Assembly (NCBI GenBank): GCA_900318345.1
Contig: ONKD01000021.1
Span: 1-64,000, forward strand
Direction of reading: 5' to 3'
DNA length: 64,000 nt
Origin: an uncultured Prevotellaceae bacterium
Lineage (GTDB): Bacteria; Bacteroidota; Bacteroidia; Bacteroidales; Muribaculaceae
The position numbers and the translations under genes were made by a program. The notes under the pieces are model-generated. The model was given only the letters and a program-made list of their open reading frames with translations, was not told where the DNA came from and did no database searches. Shown here piece by piece: positions 35,924 through 45,146 of the stretch (position 1 is its first letter; each line of letters opens with the position of its first letter).

Positions 35924-37135
35924 ATGAAGAAGATGAGAAACATTCTGCTAGCGTTGATGGCCGTGTTGACCACACTGACCATGTGGGGCAACCATCCGTG
36001 GCTTTCCCGCGTCTATGAATACCGTCCTGCACCAGGGCAGTTCGTCAATACCATGCCCGTTTATAGGGTGGGGGAACCGTTGGATAGCGTTTTGGCTCGG
36101 TGTGAGGCCAGCATTTGTGGGCGGATTGATACCACCACAACAACCTTTCATGGCGTGGAATACACCCGCATCGACACCGTTTGGGCCGAGGGCATGATCA
36201 CGCTTGGCGGTTACGGTGGCTATGTGGTGGTGGCTTTTGACCATCCGGTGGTCAATATGCACGATTATGATTTCGAGATCTGGGGCAATGCCTTCTACAG
36301 TGACCAATACTCGGGTGGTGGCAGCTGCGAGCCTGGTATCGTCATGGTGGGCGTGGATGTCGATGGTGACGGCGTGCCCAGTGACGGTGACAAGTGGTAT
36401 GAACTGGCTGGCAGCGAATATGACCATCCCACCACCCAGCACGATTACAGCATCACCTACTACCGCCCCGACGATGGCAAGGCTCCTACGCCCAGCCGCG
36501 TGGATCCTAGCCTTTGCGACACGACTTACATCCGCTGGACCAGTAACGACGTGAACACCGATAGCACTAGTGGCTACATGAGCCGCAATACATTCCACAA
36601 CCAGCCCTATTGGCCCATGTGGATTCAGGATGAGACGCTGACTTTCACAGGCGAGAAACTGCGTTGCAATGCCGTAAATGCGGGTAGCAATGGAAGCAAC
36701 GCTTACTATGTGCTCGAGAATTTTGCATGGGGCTATGTGGATAACCTGCCCAACAATCCCGCACGCCAACCGGTCGAGGGTTACTATAATCCGGGTTTTA
36801 AAATCGACTGGGCCGTGGATGAGCGGGGCCACCATGTGAACCTCACCCACATCGATTTCATCAAGGTGTATAACGCCCTCAACCAGTATTGTGGATGGAT
36901 AGGGGAGACCTCAACCGAGGTCGCCGGCGGTATTGACTACCATCCTGACGCAGAGATGCCTGAGCCCATTGACGGCGACGTGAATGGCGACGGTGAGGTC
37001 AACATCAGCGACGTGAATGCGGTGATCGATATTGTCCTTTCGGCATCGGTGATTCCTGCCGGTGACGTGAATGGCGACGGTGAGGTCAACATTAGCGACG
37101 TGAACTCGGTTATCGATAGCATTTTGACACTTTAG
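35924..37135 (+). CDS. B12-locus surface protein with dockerin
   Basis: 403 residues. Signal peptide (LLALMAVLTTLTMWGN). The mature protein begins YEYRPAPGQFVNTMP, a segment that recurs in the second B12 locus at 50152. A beta-sandwich-like region follows (GGYGGYVVVAFDHPVVNMHD, then GGGSCEPGIVMVGVDVDGDG, then NTFHNQPYWPMWI). Two dockerin-like repeats (DVNGDGEVNISD twice) close the protein. It is the third gene of the riboswitch operon, 11 bases after the BtuG-like gene. It is probably a surface B12 or cofactor-handling accessory; its exact role is not established. Confidence 0.8.
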   Translation: MKKMRNILLALMAVLTTLTMWGNHPWLSRVYEYRPAPGQFVNTMPVYRVGEPLDSVLARCEASICGRIDTTTTTFHGVEYTRIDTVWAEGMITLGGYGGYVVVAFDHPVVNMHDYDFEIWGNAFYSDQYSGGGSCEPGIVMVGVDVDGDGVPSDGDKWYELAGSEYDHPTTQHDYSITYYRPDDGKAPTPSRVDPSLCDTTYIRWTSNDVNTDSTSGYMSRNTFHNQPYWPMWIQDETLTFTGEKLRCNAVNAGSNGSNAYYVLENFAWGYVDNLPNNPARQPVEGYYNPGFKIDWAVDERGHHVNLTHIDFIKVYNALNQYCGWIGETSTEVAGGIDYHPDAEMPEPIDGDVNGDGEVNISDVNAVIDIVLSASVIPAGDVNGDGEVNISDVNSVIDSILTL

Positions 37136-37231
37136 GCATTTCTAATTAGGAATAGTTCAGAAAACTGGACCCTAAAAATTGGCAATAAATTGTCCCGAAA
37201 AAATATTTTGTTTTTTTTTGAGAAAAGTTGC

Positions 37232-37260
37232 TTGTTATTGAAAAAAATGATTTATCTTTG
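37232..37260 (+). promoter_or_regulatory. Bacteroidetes-type promoter
   Basis: TTG at 37232-37234 and TATCTTTG at 37253-37260, spacing 18, upstream of the small secreted protein at 37345. Confidence 0.6.
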
Positions 37261-37344
37261 CCGCATGATATATGTCATGATTATTAATAGTTGAACAAAT
37301 AACAGATTTAATTAATATTTATTCATTTTTAAAATTTTAAAATC

Positions 37345-37920
37345 ATGAAGAAAATTTTTACGCTTCTTTTCGTTGCTATGATGGCTGTAGCTGCTCAGGC
37401 TCAGGTGACAATTCCCGATTGCCAGGTTGTGTTGGTAACAGCTGATGGTACTGAGACTCCTTATGATTTGATTCCTGGCTGGAACACTGATCCCGTCAAC
37501 ACTTTTGACCTTATTTATGAATATGGTTATGTTGAGGTAGCTCATTTCTATTTCCTGATTGACGGTGTAGAGTATGGCGCACCCGGTGAGGAGCCTGTTT
37601 TCGTTGACGATAACATGATGGGCTATGGAGATCAGACTCCTCTGGTTGCTAATAGCAAGAATACTTACTATGTTGGTAATGGTTATAGCTATAACCTCGG
37701 TGTTCACCCTGTTATCAATGACGATTTGGAGATCGAAATGTTCATGGCTTATGTTGCTAAGGGTGGTCCCGTGAGCGTTGATGAGCTCGCTGCCAAGACC
37801 GTAGCTAACGTTCGCTACTACAACATGGCTGGTCAGGAGATGCAGGAGGCTAATGGTATGACCATCCAGGTTACCACCTACACCGACGGCACCACCAACG
37901 CTGTTAAGGTGATCAAGTAA
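37345..37920 (+). CDS. small secreted protein with conserved C-terminal tail
   Basis: 191 residues. Signal peptide MKKIFTLLFVAMMAVAAQA is almost the same as in the dockerin family that follows at 39895. The middle has no family I recognise (FDLIYEYGYVEVAHFYFLID). The last 45 residues (TVANVRYYNMAGQEMQEANG, then IQVTTYTDGTTNAVKVIK) resemble the short beta-rich C-terminal tail common at the ends of secreted Bacteroidales proteins, similar in style to type IX sorting tails. Here it stands in place of a dockerin. Own promoter and terminator. Confidence 0.75.
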   Translation: MKKIFTLLFVAMMAVAAQAQVTIPDCQVVLVTADGTETPYDLIPGWNTDPVNTFDLIYEYGYVEVAHFYFLIDGVEYGAPGEEPVFVDDNMMGYGDQTPLVANSKNTYYVGNGYSYNLGVHPVINDDLEIEMFMAYVAKGGPVSVDELAAKTVANVRYYNMAGQEMQEANGMTIQVTTYTDGTTNAVKVIK

Positions 37921-37970
37921 TCAAGCCTTACAGAGCCCTGTTTAAAGGGTTTTAAAGAACAACCTAACTT

Positions 37971-38012
37971 CAGGCGACCTCGATTTCAAGCGAGGCCGCC
38001 TGAGTGTTTTTT
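37971..38012 (+). terminator. rho-independent terminator
   Basis: A 12-bp stem with one mismatch (37971-37982 with 37991-38002), then a run of six T. Confidence 0.8.
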
Positions 38013-38193
38013 GCCGTTCACGTAGCTAGTTGTTAGCCCGTTTGAGACAGTAGTTCAATTTTGCGCAGAAAATTTTGCTCAAATTAATAATTATGATTTA
38101 ATTTGCATCATCATCGGTTATCACCCATTGATTGATGAGACCTCCATTGAGGCGCACCCATTAATTTAAACCTAAAGTTAATTTAACAAAGCA

Positions 38194-39639
38194 ATGAAAT
38201 ACCCAATAATCAATCCTTGCAAGAAGCTATTTCTCACGCTTGTAATGATGGCCTCGGCTACTATGTTGCATGGCCAGTTCCTGCGTACATCCTACTTTAT
38301 GGAAGGATCACATTATAGCCTTCAACTCAATCCGGCATTGGCGCCCGAAAGGGGATTTGTCCATTTGCCCGGGATTGGCCAGACTAATGGCATGATGTAT
38401 TCTAACTCAATGGGCCACAACGATGTCGTTGAGATGATCAAAAATAAGGCCCGGGCCGATTTCTTTACCGACCAGGATTTCATCAACAATCTTAAGGATG
38501 TGAATCATGCCTCGGTCAACGTGGGTACTGATTTGTTGAATGTCGGTTGGTGGCAAGGTCAGGCCTTTTGGACGCTCGGCTTCGGTGTGAAGGCCGATGG
38601 GTATGCTGTTGTGCCTCGAGAATGGTTTAACTTCATGAGCGACATGAAACAGCGTCGTGGCATTGACTTCTCAGACTATACGCGCCACATCGGCAATGAA
38701 AAACTTGGCATCAATGTTTATAGCGAGCTCAGCTTGGGTTATTCGCGCCCGCTCCTCGGTGATAGGCTTAAGGTGGGCGGTCGTGTCAAGGGTTTGTTTG
38801 GCATGGCCAATATGAAGTTGACGGTAAATGAGGCTGTCATTAAGACCCGCATTGAGGGTTTGGATCCTGATTTTGATTGGAACAACCCCGATGTCGAACA
38901 GCTGATCAATAGCCAGGGCTCGGCCTCGTTTGATGTGGATGCCGAGCTTGAATGCTCAACCGATGCCGTTGAATTGCTGCAAGGCGCCGATGGTTACATC
39001 GATGACGTGGAATTTAAACCCACTCACATCGGTTTTGCAGGTGCTGGAGCGGGAGCTGATCTCGGTGTCTCCTATCAGGTAACCCCCTCGCTTACACTGT
39101 CGGCCGCCATCAATGATGTGGGATTCATCTGTTGGTCTAAAGGCTTTACCAAGTATGCCCATTCCAATACTGCTGACATGAATTTTGACACCGACGATCC
39201 CAGTGGGATGATGTATTTTGCTGACGTTACTGGGGAGGGAAAGACCCTTAACCTGGATCTGCTCAGGTTGGAGCTTGACGAGCAAAAGGATAAATCCAGG
39301 ACAACGTGGCTTGCACCGATTTTAGTTGTCGGCGGCGAATACAAGCTGATGAATGACAAGTTGGGCTTTGGCCTGTTGTACACCAACCGGTTTGCCCCAT
39401 CCAGGAACGAGAATGAGTTCACCATGTCGGTCAATTACCGTCCTAGCCGTTTTGTTGACCTTGCTGTGAGCTACTCGCCTGTCATGTGTAGCGGTAAGGC
39501 CTTTGGCGTTGCCCTCAAGCTTGGTCCGTTGTTTGTGGGCTCTGATTATGTGTTCATGGGCAAGAACAGTAAGTGCAGCAACGTACTCGTAGGGTTATCT
39601 ATCCCATTGGGCTGGCGTACCCTTCCTAAGGAGAATTAA
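38194..39639 (+). CDS. DUF5723 family outer-membrane-like protein
   Basis: 481 residues. Signal peptide (KKLFLTLVMMASATMLHG). The mature start FLRTSYFMEGSHYSLQLNPA is the signature of DUF5723 proteins. These are predicted outer-membrane beta-barrels, and the sequence alternates aromatic and polar residues through the C-terminus (FVGSDYVFMGKNSKCSNVLV). Function unknown. Transcribed alone; an intergenic region of 270 bases precedes it, in which no strong promoter match is seen. Confidence 0.75.
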   Translation: MKYPIINPCKKLFLTLVMMASATMLHGQFLRTSYFMEGSHYSLQLNPALAPERGFVHLPGIGQTNGMMYSNSMGHNDVVEMIKNKARADFFTDQDFINNLKDVNHASVNVGTDLLNVGWWQGQAFWTLGFGVKADGYAVVPREWFNFMSDMKQRRGIDFSDYTRHIGNEKLGINVYSELSLGYSRPLLGDRLKVGGRVKGLFGMANMKLTVNEAVIKTRIEGLDPDFDWNNPDVEQLINSQGSASFDVDAELECSTDAVELLQGADGYIDDVEFKPTHIGFAGAGAGADLGVSYQVTPSLTLSAAINDVGFICWSKGFTKYAHSNTADMNFDTDDPSGMMYFADVTGEGKTLNLDLLRLELDEQKDKSRTTWLAPILVVGGEYKLMNDKLGFGLLYTNRFAPSRNENEFTMSVNYRPSRFVDLAVSYSPVMCSGKAFGVALKLGPLFVGSDYVFMGKNSKCSNVLVGLSIPLGWRTLPKEN

Positions 39640-39676
39640 ACACATCCTGCCTTATATTGCATAGACTACTGAAACG

Positions 39677-39713
39677 GATTATGCCAGCTTTTCTAGCATA
39701 ATCCTAGCTTTTT
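39677..39713 (+). terminator. rho-independent terminator of the DUF5723 gene
   Basis: A perfect 9-bp stem (39677-39685 with 39697-39705), then a T-rich tail. Confidence 0.65.
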
Positions 39714-39778
39714 GCTGCGTTTCAGGCATCTATTGTTGAAAAAAGCCAGAAAAGCACAGAATTAGTATGTGAATAATT

Positions 39779-39808
39779 TTGCAGAGAGCAAAAAATGACC
39801 TATCTTTG
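39779..39808 (+). promoter_or_regulatory. Bacteroidetes-type promoter
   Basis: TTG at 39779-39781, 19-base spacer, TATCTTTG at 39801-39808: an exact consensus match, upstream of the dockerin protein at 39895. Confidence 0.75.
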
Positions 39809-39894
39809 CCGCGTGAACAATTCTGCATTCTTGCTTAGCGTGAAGATTATTCGTATTATTAATATTTTTTCTAACCTTTAACATTAACACTATT

Positions 39895-41487
39895 ATGAAG
39901 AAATTCTTTTCTCTTCTTTTTGTGGCCATTGTAGCATTTGCTGCTCAGGCCGCAACGACTAACCTGTATCAGGATGGTCCGATGACTTCCAGTGAGCAGG
40001 TTCCCTTCTACGGTATGTATATGGACACTCCGGGCACTCGTGTGCAGCTGATTTATCCCGAGTCAGCATTGACCGACCTGGTGGGCCTCCCCATCAACTC
40101 GATTACTTTCTACATTCTCAACGATGGTGGAAATCCTGTGAATGGTGGTAAGGTGAATGTGTTGGTTGGCACTACCGATCAGACTTCGTTCCCCTCATCG
40201 GGTGCAACTCCCATCGATGGCCTGACTAAGGTCGCTGAAATCACGATGGTTCAGGGTGCATCTTCTTTGCCCATCGTTTTCGACCAGCCTTTTGTTTACA
40301 CTGGTGGCAATTTGGTGATTGAGACCGAAGTGGTAGAAGCTGCTGAGAATTATGCTGCGATTACTTTCCAGGGTGCTTATGGCAGCAATAATGCTATAAC
40401 CTATACCTATAGCTGGCAAACCCGTGGCTTCTATCCCATGGCAACTGTTGATTACACACCTCAAGACTATGCCGCAACTGTACGTCCTGCTGCTCTCGAC
40501 TTTGGCCGTATCTATCCCGAGCAGACTGCAGATCTGACCTTCAGGATTGACAACAAGGGCGCTAATGCCTTCACTCCCGCCTTTAGCGGTATCCAGGCTC
40601 CCTTCAGTGTATCTCCCGAGCCCGCCGAGATTCCTGGTAGTGGTTTCGTGACTTACACTGTTACCTTTGCTCCCACTGCTTTGGGTGAATACAGCCAGAC
40701 CTTAGCTATCGACTGTGGCGCTGCCGGCCAGTTCCAGGTAGCACTGAGCGGTGCTCAGGTTGAGGTTCCCGCCGAGGTTGTTGTTGCTGAAGGCACTTCA
40801 ACCAACAAGATGGTTCCCGTTGATCCTGAGAACTATGAGCACGTTGGTGGTGGCGCTTTCTCTCAGATGATTTATCCTGCCGATATGATGACCGACCTGG
40901 CTGGTAAGAAGATCACCGGTATCAGGTTCCACACCAAAGAGGCCATGACCTTGAATGGCGGTAACATCCAGCTCTCGATTAAGGAGGTTGAGCAAGATTT
41001 CTTCGGTGCTCCAGAAGCAATTACCGGCATGACCGTCGTTGCCAATGGCGCTCCCGTTGCTGGTGAGAACGAGCTCGTGTTTGAATTCACCGAGCCCTAT
41101 GAGTATCAGGGTGGCAACCTGGCTATTGAGGCTCTCGTGACCGCTCAGGGTAACTATAGCTTCAGTGACGCTTATCTGGGTGTTGAAAGTACAGGTGCAT
41201 CCTTTGCTCACATCTATAATTTCGGTTGGGAAGAAGGCGTAGTTAACTTCCTGCCCATGGCAACCTTCAGCTACGTGAAGGAGGATACTCCCGAGCCTCA
41301 GGGCATGCGTGGTGACGTGAATGGTGACGACGCTGTTACTATCAAGGACGTGACTGTGCTGATTGACCTCTTGCTGAGTGGAGCCGAGGCACCTGCAACT
41401 GCTGACTGCAACCTTGACGAGTCAGTGACCATCAAGGATGTGACTGTCCTCATCGACTACCTGTTGAGTGGCAACTGGCCCGAGTAA
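39895..41487 (+). CDS. tandem-family secreted protein A: two beta-sandwich modules, ASH domain, dockerin
   Basis: 530 residues. Signal peptide MKKFFSLLFVAIVAFAAQA. Two copies of one module (about 25-185 and 295-455) share the pattern 'YP-x-aliphatic... G..I..I.F... GG.v.v... F..PF.Y.GGNL.IE'. Between them lies a choice-of-anchor-D / ASH-type domain (LDFGRIYPEQTADLTFRID, then TYTVTFAPTALGEYSQTLAI). The last 60 residues are a dockerin pair (DVNGDDAVTIKD and DCNLDESVTIKD). First of four adjacent paralogues; no enzymatic motif is visible. A surface adhesin or glycan-binding role is inference. Confidence 0.82.
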   Translation: MKKFFSLLFVAIVAFAAQAATTNLYQDGPMTSSEQVPFYGMYMDTPGTRVQLIYPESALTDLVGLPINSITFYILNDGGNPVNGGKVNVLVGTTDQTSFPSSGATPIDGLTKVAEITMVQGASSLPIVFDQPFVYTGGNLVIETEVVEAAENYAAITFQGAYGSNNAITYTYSWQTRGFYPMATVDYTPQDYAATVRPAALDFGRIYPEQTADLTFRIDNKGANAFTPAFSGIQAPFSVSPEPAEIPGSGFVTYTVTFAPTALGEYSQTLAIDCGAAGQFQVALSGAQVEVPAEVVVAEGTSTNKMVPVDPENYEHVGGGAFSQMIYPADMMTDLAGKKITGIRFHTKEAMTLNGGNIQLSIKEVEQDFFGAPEAITGMTVVANGAPVAGENELVFEFTEPYEYQGGNLAIEALVTAQGNYSFSDAYLGVESTGASFAHIYNFGWEEGVVNFLPMATFSYVKEDTPEPQGMRGDVNGDDAVTIKDVTVLIDLLLSGAEAPATADCNLDESVTIKDVTVLIDYLLSGNWPE

Positions 41488-41513
41488 TCATCAGGCAAAA
41501 TACTAATTTATAG

Positions 41514-41545
41514 GGGGCAGGCTCATTGAGGGTCTGCCTCTTTTT
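41514..41545 (+). terminator. rho-independent terminator
   Basis: An 11-pair stem including three wobbles (41514-41524 with 41530-41540), then TTTTT. Confidence 0.8.
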
Positions 41546-41689
41546 GTGTTCATTTTGTATAGTTGTCTCTTTTTGTTGTTTTTTACTAATTTATTGATTA
41601 TTAGTTTGTTGTAAAATCACTTAATGATTGCCCCACTATTGTTTAAGGTGATTTGTTTGTATTTTTATTTTTTTTAGTCAATAGGGGCT

Positions 41690-41719
41690 TTGCCATGTCA
41701 GGTTAATGTTGTACATTTG
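41690..41719 (+). promoter_or_regulatory. Bacteroidetes-type promoter
   Basis: TTG at 41690-41692, 19-base spacer, TACATTTG at 41712-41719, upstream of the gene at 41795. Confidence 0.75.
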
Positions 41720-41794
41720 CCGCAAGTTGATACTACTGATTTTTAACCTTTGCTTTATTTATAAACCTTTTCAACAATTAATTCATTATTTTTT

Positions 41795-43423
41795 ATGAAG
41801 AAAGTATTTAAACTCATGTCCGCAGCGCTGATGGCGCTTGCTATGTTCATGCCCGCACAGGCCGATGAACTGACGTTGTATGACGCCTCCACACAGGTTG
41901 TAGTTTACAACGAGTATGTGCCCATTTACGGTTACTACTTTGATGCGGCCAACTTTATCACCGAGATTATCTATCCCGCAAGCGATCTCGAGGCTATGCA
42001 GGGCGCCGCAATCACATCGTTGAAATTCTACATCGGTGGCTTGGATGGTAACACGCTCAGTGGCGGTAAGGTAGGTGTTGGAATCGGCACTACCGACCAG
42101 AATGAATTCCCTGGTTACAACCCTGATCCGATTCTTGGCTTGACCGAGGTTGCCGAGATCACGATGACCCCCGGTGAGACCGAACTCGTGATTAACTTCA
42201 ATGAGCCTTTCGTCTATGAGGGTGGCAATATTGTTGTTTCAACCATCGTTAAGGAGGCCAGCGGTTATGCTGATTTGACCTTCGCCGGTGAAGAGAAGTC
42301 GTACAACGCTTCGATGTACAGGCTTCCCGCCAGTGGTAGCTCTTATGCCCAGCCGTGGGCTCCTAAGACCACCTTCGGCTATGAGAAAGGTGACGACTTT
42401 GCAGTGATCAGCACCTCGGCAATTGACTTCGGTACGCTCTATCCCGAGATGACTGCTGCTCCTCAGACTTTCGTTCTGAAGAACATGGGTAAGAACGCCT
42501 TTACTCCCGTGTTTAGCGCACTGTCTGCTCCCTTCAGCGTAACTCCTGCCGCTACCGAGATTGCTCCTGGTGCCTCGATGGAGTTCACCGTTACCTTTGC
42601 TCCCACCGAACTTGGTGAATATGCTCAGACCTTGGCTATCGACTGTGGTGCAGCCGGTCAGTTTGAGGTTGCCCTTACTGGCGTATTGGCCACCATGCCC
42701 TCAGTGATCACCGTTTGTGACGGTACCGCTACCAATAGTTATCTGCCTGTCTATGGCTACTATTATGACGCTATATTCAAGGACCAGATGATCTATACCG
42801 CCGAGATGCTTGCTCCTCTGGCAGGTAAGAAGATTACCGAGGTAACGTTCTATCCTACCGCTCCTCTGACCTTCACGGGTGGTCAACTGCAGCTTTCGTT
42901 CAAGGCCGTTGACCAGCAGGGCTTCACCAGCTACACTGCTCTGACCGACCTCACTGCCGTGGCCACCTGGGTACCCGGTGACAGTGAAAACGAGCTTGTC
43001 TTCACGCTTGATGAGCCCTTCGAGTACGCCGGTGGTAACCTCGCCATCGAGGTCTGCAATATTGAGAAGGGAAACAATTATCCCAAAACTTATTTCTATG
43101 GCCAGGACATAGCTGACTATTATCCCAGCTACTACGAGTATGGTGTATCTTCGACCTCGAACTATCTCGATCACTTCCTGCCCAAGGTTGGTTTCGGTTA
43201 TGAGGCCGGTGACACTCCCGAGCCTCAGGGTCTGCGTGGCGACGTAAACTTGAATAATGATGTAACTATCGCTGACGTTACAGCCCTTATCGACTACTTG
43301 CTGAGCGGTGATGCTACTGGTATCAGCCTCGAGAATGCAAACTGCAATCTCCAGGATGATGTTACCATCGCCGACGTGACTGCCCTCATCGACTATCTGC
43401 TGAGTGGCAACTGGCCTGAATAA
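41795..43423 (+). CDS. tandem-family secreted protein B: two beta-sandwich modules, ASH domain, dockerin
   Basis: 542 residues with the same layout as the 39895 protein. Signal peptide, module (VPIYGYYFDAANFITEIIYP, then LVINFNEPFVYEGGNIVV), ASH-type domain (IDFGTLYPEMTAAPQTFVL), second module (LPVYGYYYDAIFKDQMIY), then a dockerin pair. The dockerin loops are degenerate: DVNLNNDVTIAD has Asn for the usual Asp at position 5, and NCNLQDDVTIAD has Asn at position 1 and Gln at position 5. The protein ends in GNWPE, like its neighbour. No enzymatic motif is seen. Confidence 0.82.
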   Translation: MKKVFKLMSAALMALAMFMPAQADELTLYDASTQVVVYNEYVPIYGYYFDAANFITEIIYPASDLEAMQGAAITSLKFYIGGLDGNTLSGGKVGVGIGTTDQNEFPGYNPDPILGLTEVAEITMTPGETELVINFNEPFVYEGGNIVVSTIVKEASGYADLTFAGEEKSYNASMYRLPASGSSYAQPWAPKTTFGYEKGDDFAVISTSAIDFGTLYPEMTAAPQTFVLKNMGKNAFTPVFSALSAPFSVTPAATEIAPGASMEFTVTFAPTELGEYAQTLAIDCGAAGQFEVALTGVLATMPSVITVCDGTATNSYLPVYGYYYDAIFKDQMIYTAEMLAPLAGKKITEVTFYPTAPLTFTGGQLQLSFKAVDQQGFTSYTALTDLTAVATWVPGDSENELVFTLDEPFEYAGGNLAIEVCNIEKGNNYPKTYFYGQDIADYYPSYYEYGVSSTSNYLDHFLPKVGFGYEAGDTPEPQGLRGDVNLNNDVTIADVTALIDYLLSGDATGISLENANCNLQDDVTIADVTALIDYLLSGNWPE

Positions 43424-43445
43424 TCTAGGCAAAATTCATATCAAT

Positions 43446-43480
43446 GAGGCTGGCTCTTTCAGGGGTCGGCCTCTTGATTT
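43446..43480 (+). terminator. rho-independent terminator
   Basis: An 11-pair stem with three wobbles (43446-43456 with 43463-43473), then a T-rich tail. The same hairpin recurs at 44944-44978. Confidence 0.75.
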
Positions 43481-43517
43481 ATATGATATAAAGTGCTGAG
43501 ATTTAGGCAGAATAATT

Positions 43518-43547
43518 TTGTTGTGAATATATTTTAGTTTACCTTTG
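43518..43547 (+). promoter_or_regulatory. Bacteroidetes-type promoter
   Basis: TTG at 43518-43520, 19-base spacer, TACCTTTG at 43540-43547, upstream of the gene at 43644. Confidence 0.75.
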
Positions 43548-43643
43548 TGGCAGTAATTAATGCAAGACTATTAACATTAGTAGGATACTGATAGTATTTC
43601 GTATTATTCATTTTATAATTAACATTTTTATCTTTTATCATTT

Positions 43644-44915
43644 ATGAAAAAGTTTTTAACACTTATTGCTGTAGCAGCTATGGCATTTGCTGCTCAAGCC
43701 GACATCTTGACAGTTGCCGAAGGTACTGACGAGGCTCAGTACGCTCCGTTTTATGGCTTTCAGATGGATGCCTTGGGCGCTAAAAGTCAGGTGATCTATC
43801 CCGCCGACATGCTCGCTGACATGAATGGTGGAACCATCACCGAGATCAAGTTCTATCCCACCCAAGCCTTCGGAGCCCTGGGCTCAGGTAACTTGCAGAT
43901 TTCTCTCAAGGAGGTTGAACAGGATCGCTACACTTCCACCACGCTGGTAACCGACGCCACTGTTGTTGGCAATGCTTATCCCGTTCAAGGCAATATCGAG
44001 TGGGTCATCGTTTTTGACCAACCCTTTGAGTACCATGGCGGCAACCTCATGGTTGAGACCGAACTCATTCAGGTAGGCTCTTTTAAGGCCACTAAGTTCT
44101 TTGGCCAATCATTCTCTTATGCCGTTGGTCTCGCCCAATACAAGTATACTTGGGGTACCGAATATTACTATGAGGCTGAACAGGTTCTCCCCAAGGCAAC
44201 CTTCATCTATGAGGGTGGCGGTAGTCAGGAAGAAGGTATTGCCAACCTGAGCGAGGCTAACGCATTGGAGGACAATGCTGAGTTCACCTTCGACGGCGAC
44301 GCTGTCGTTACTTTCTTTAAAGATGGTTTATTGTTCCTGCGCGACGAGAGCGGCTACGCCCAGATTAGCGGTGTTGAGGGCACCTTCGAGAATGGTCAGG
44401 TGCTAAGCCAGGGTTGGAATGCCACCAAGACCAGCATTGTTAACGGTTGGGTTAAGTACATCAATGCTGCAGGCCTCAGCGCCAGCGGTGAGACTAATGC
44501 CGAACTGGCTGCAGCCCAGAAACTCACCGGCGCCGTAGATGAGAGCATGCTCAACGCCTATGTTTATATTGAGAATGCATCGCCAAGTAGTAGCGGTACC
44601 CCAATACTTCCTCAACGCTATTTCACGCTGCCTGACAACTCTAAACTTTATGCAACTGACTGCTTGTGGCCCACGAATTGGGACGCCGGAAGTTACAATG
44701 TCTATGGTATTCTTTGCAAGGATCGCGGCACAGTGAGGATCAATCCCGTTGCTTTCGAGCCGTATGTTGAGCCTCAGGGTCTGCGTGGTGACGTGAACAT
44801 GAATAATGATGTTACCATCGCTGACGTTACCGCCCTTATCGACTACCTGTTGAGTGGTGATCCCACTGGTATCAGCCTCGAGAACGCAAACTGCAACCTC
44901 CAGGATTTGGCCTGA
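43644..44915 (+). CDS. tandem-family secreted protein C: one module, OB-like domain, truncated dockerin
   Basis: 423 residues. Signal peptide MKKFLTLIAVAAMAFAAQA. One beta-sandwich module (about 22-195: YAPFYGFQMDALGAKSQVIY, then IVFDQPFEYHGGNLMVETEL). Next comes a region resembling the OB-fold type repeats of Bacteroidales surface proteins (NLSEANALEDNAEFTFDGDA, then LFLRDESGYAQISG). The dockerin has a complete first repeat (DVNMNNDVTIAD), but the second breaks off after NCNLQD and ends Leu-Ala-stop. Compared with the 41795 gene, a net 53 bases covering the second repeat are missing and the old stop region is read in another frame. The half-dockerin may be non-functional. Confidence 0.82.
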   Translation: MKKFLTLIAVAAMAFAAQADILTVAEGTDEAQYAPFYGFQMDALGAKSQVIYPADMLADMNGGTITEIKFYPTQAFGALGSGNLQISLKEVEQDRYTSTTLVTDATVVGNAYPVQGNIEWVIVFDQPFEYHGGNLMVETELIQVGSFKATKFFGQSFSYAVGLAQYKYTWGTEYYYEAEQVLPKATFIYEGGGSQEEGIANLSEANALEDNAEFTFDGDAVVTFFKDGLLFLRDESGYAQISGVEGTFENGQVLSQGWNATKTSIVNGWVKYINAAGLSASGETNAELAAAQKLTGAVDESMLNAYVYIENASPSSSGTPILPQRYFTLPDNSKLYATDCLWPTNWDAGSYNVYGILCKDRGTVRINPVAFEPYVEPQGLRGDVNMNNDVTIADVTALIDYLLSGDPTGISLENANCNLQDLA

Positions 44916-44943
44916 ATAATCATCAGGTGATATTCATATCAAT

Positions 44944-44978
44944 GAGGCTGGCTCTTTTAGGGGTCGGCCTCTTGTTTT
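44944..44978 (+). terminator. rho-independent terminator
   Basis: An 11-pair stem (44944-44954 with 44961-44971), then a T-rich tail; nearly the same sequence as 43446-43480. Confidence 0.75.
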
Positions 44979-45017
44979 ATTTATTTTATAATGTGCTGAG
45001 ATTTAGGTGGAATAATT

Positions 45018-45047
45018 TTGCGGTGAGGAAATTTTAGATTACTTTTG
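45018..45047 (+). promoter_or_regulatory. Bacteroidetes-type promoter
   Basis: TTG at 45018-45020, 19-base spacer, TACTTTTG at 45040-45047, upstream of the gene at 45147. Confidence 0.75.
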
Positions 45048-45146
45048 CGGCAAAAATTAATGTACATCTATTGAAACAGATTAGGATGCTAACGAGATTT
45101 TGTATTATTCATTTTTTATAATTAACATTTTATCTTTTTATCATTT

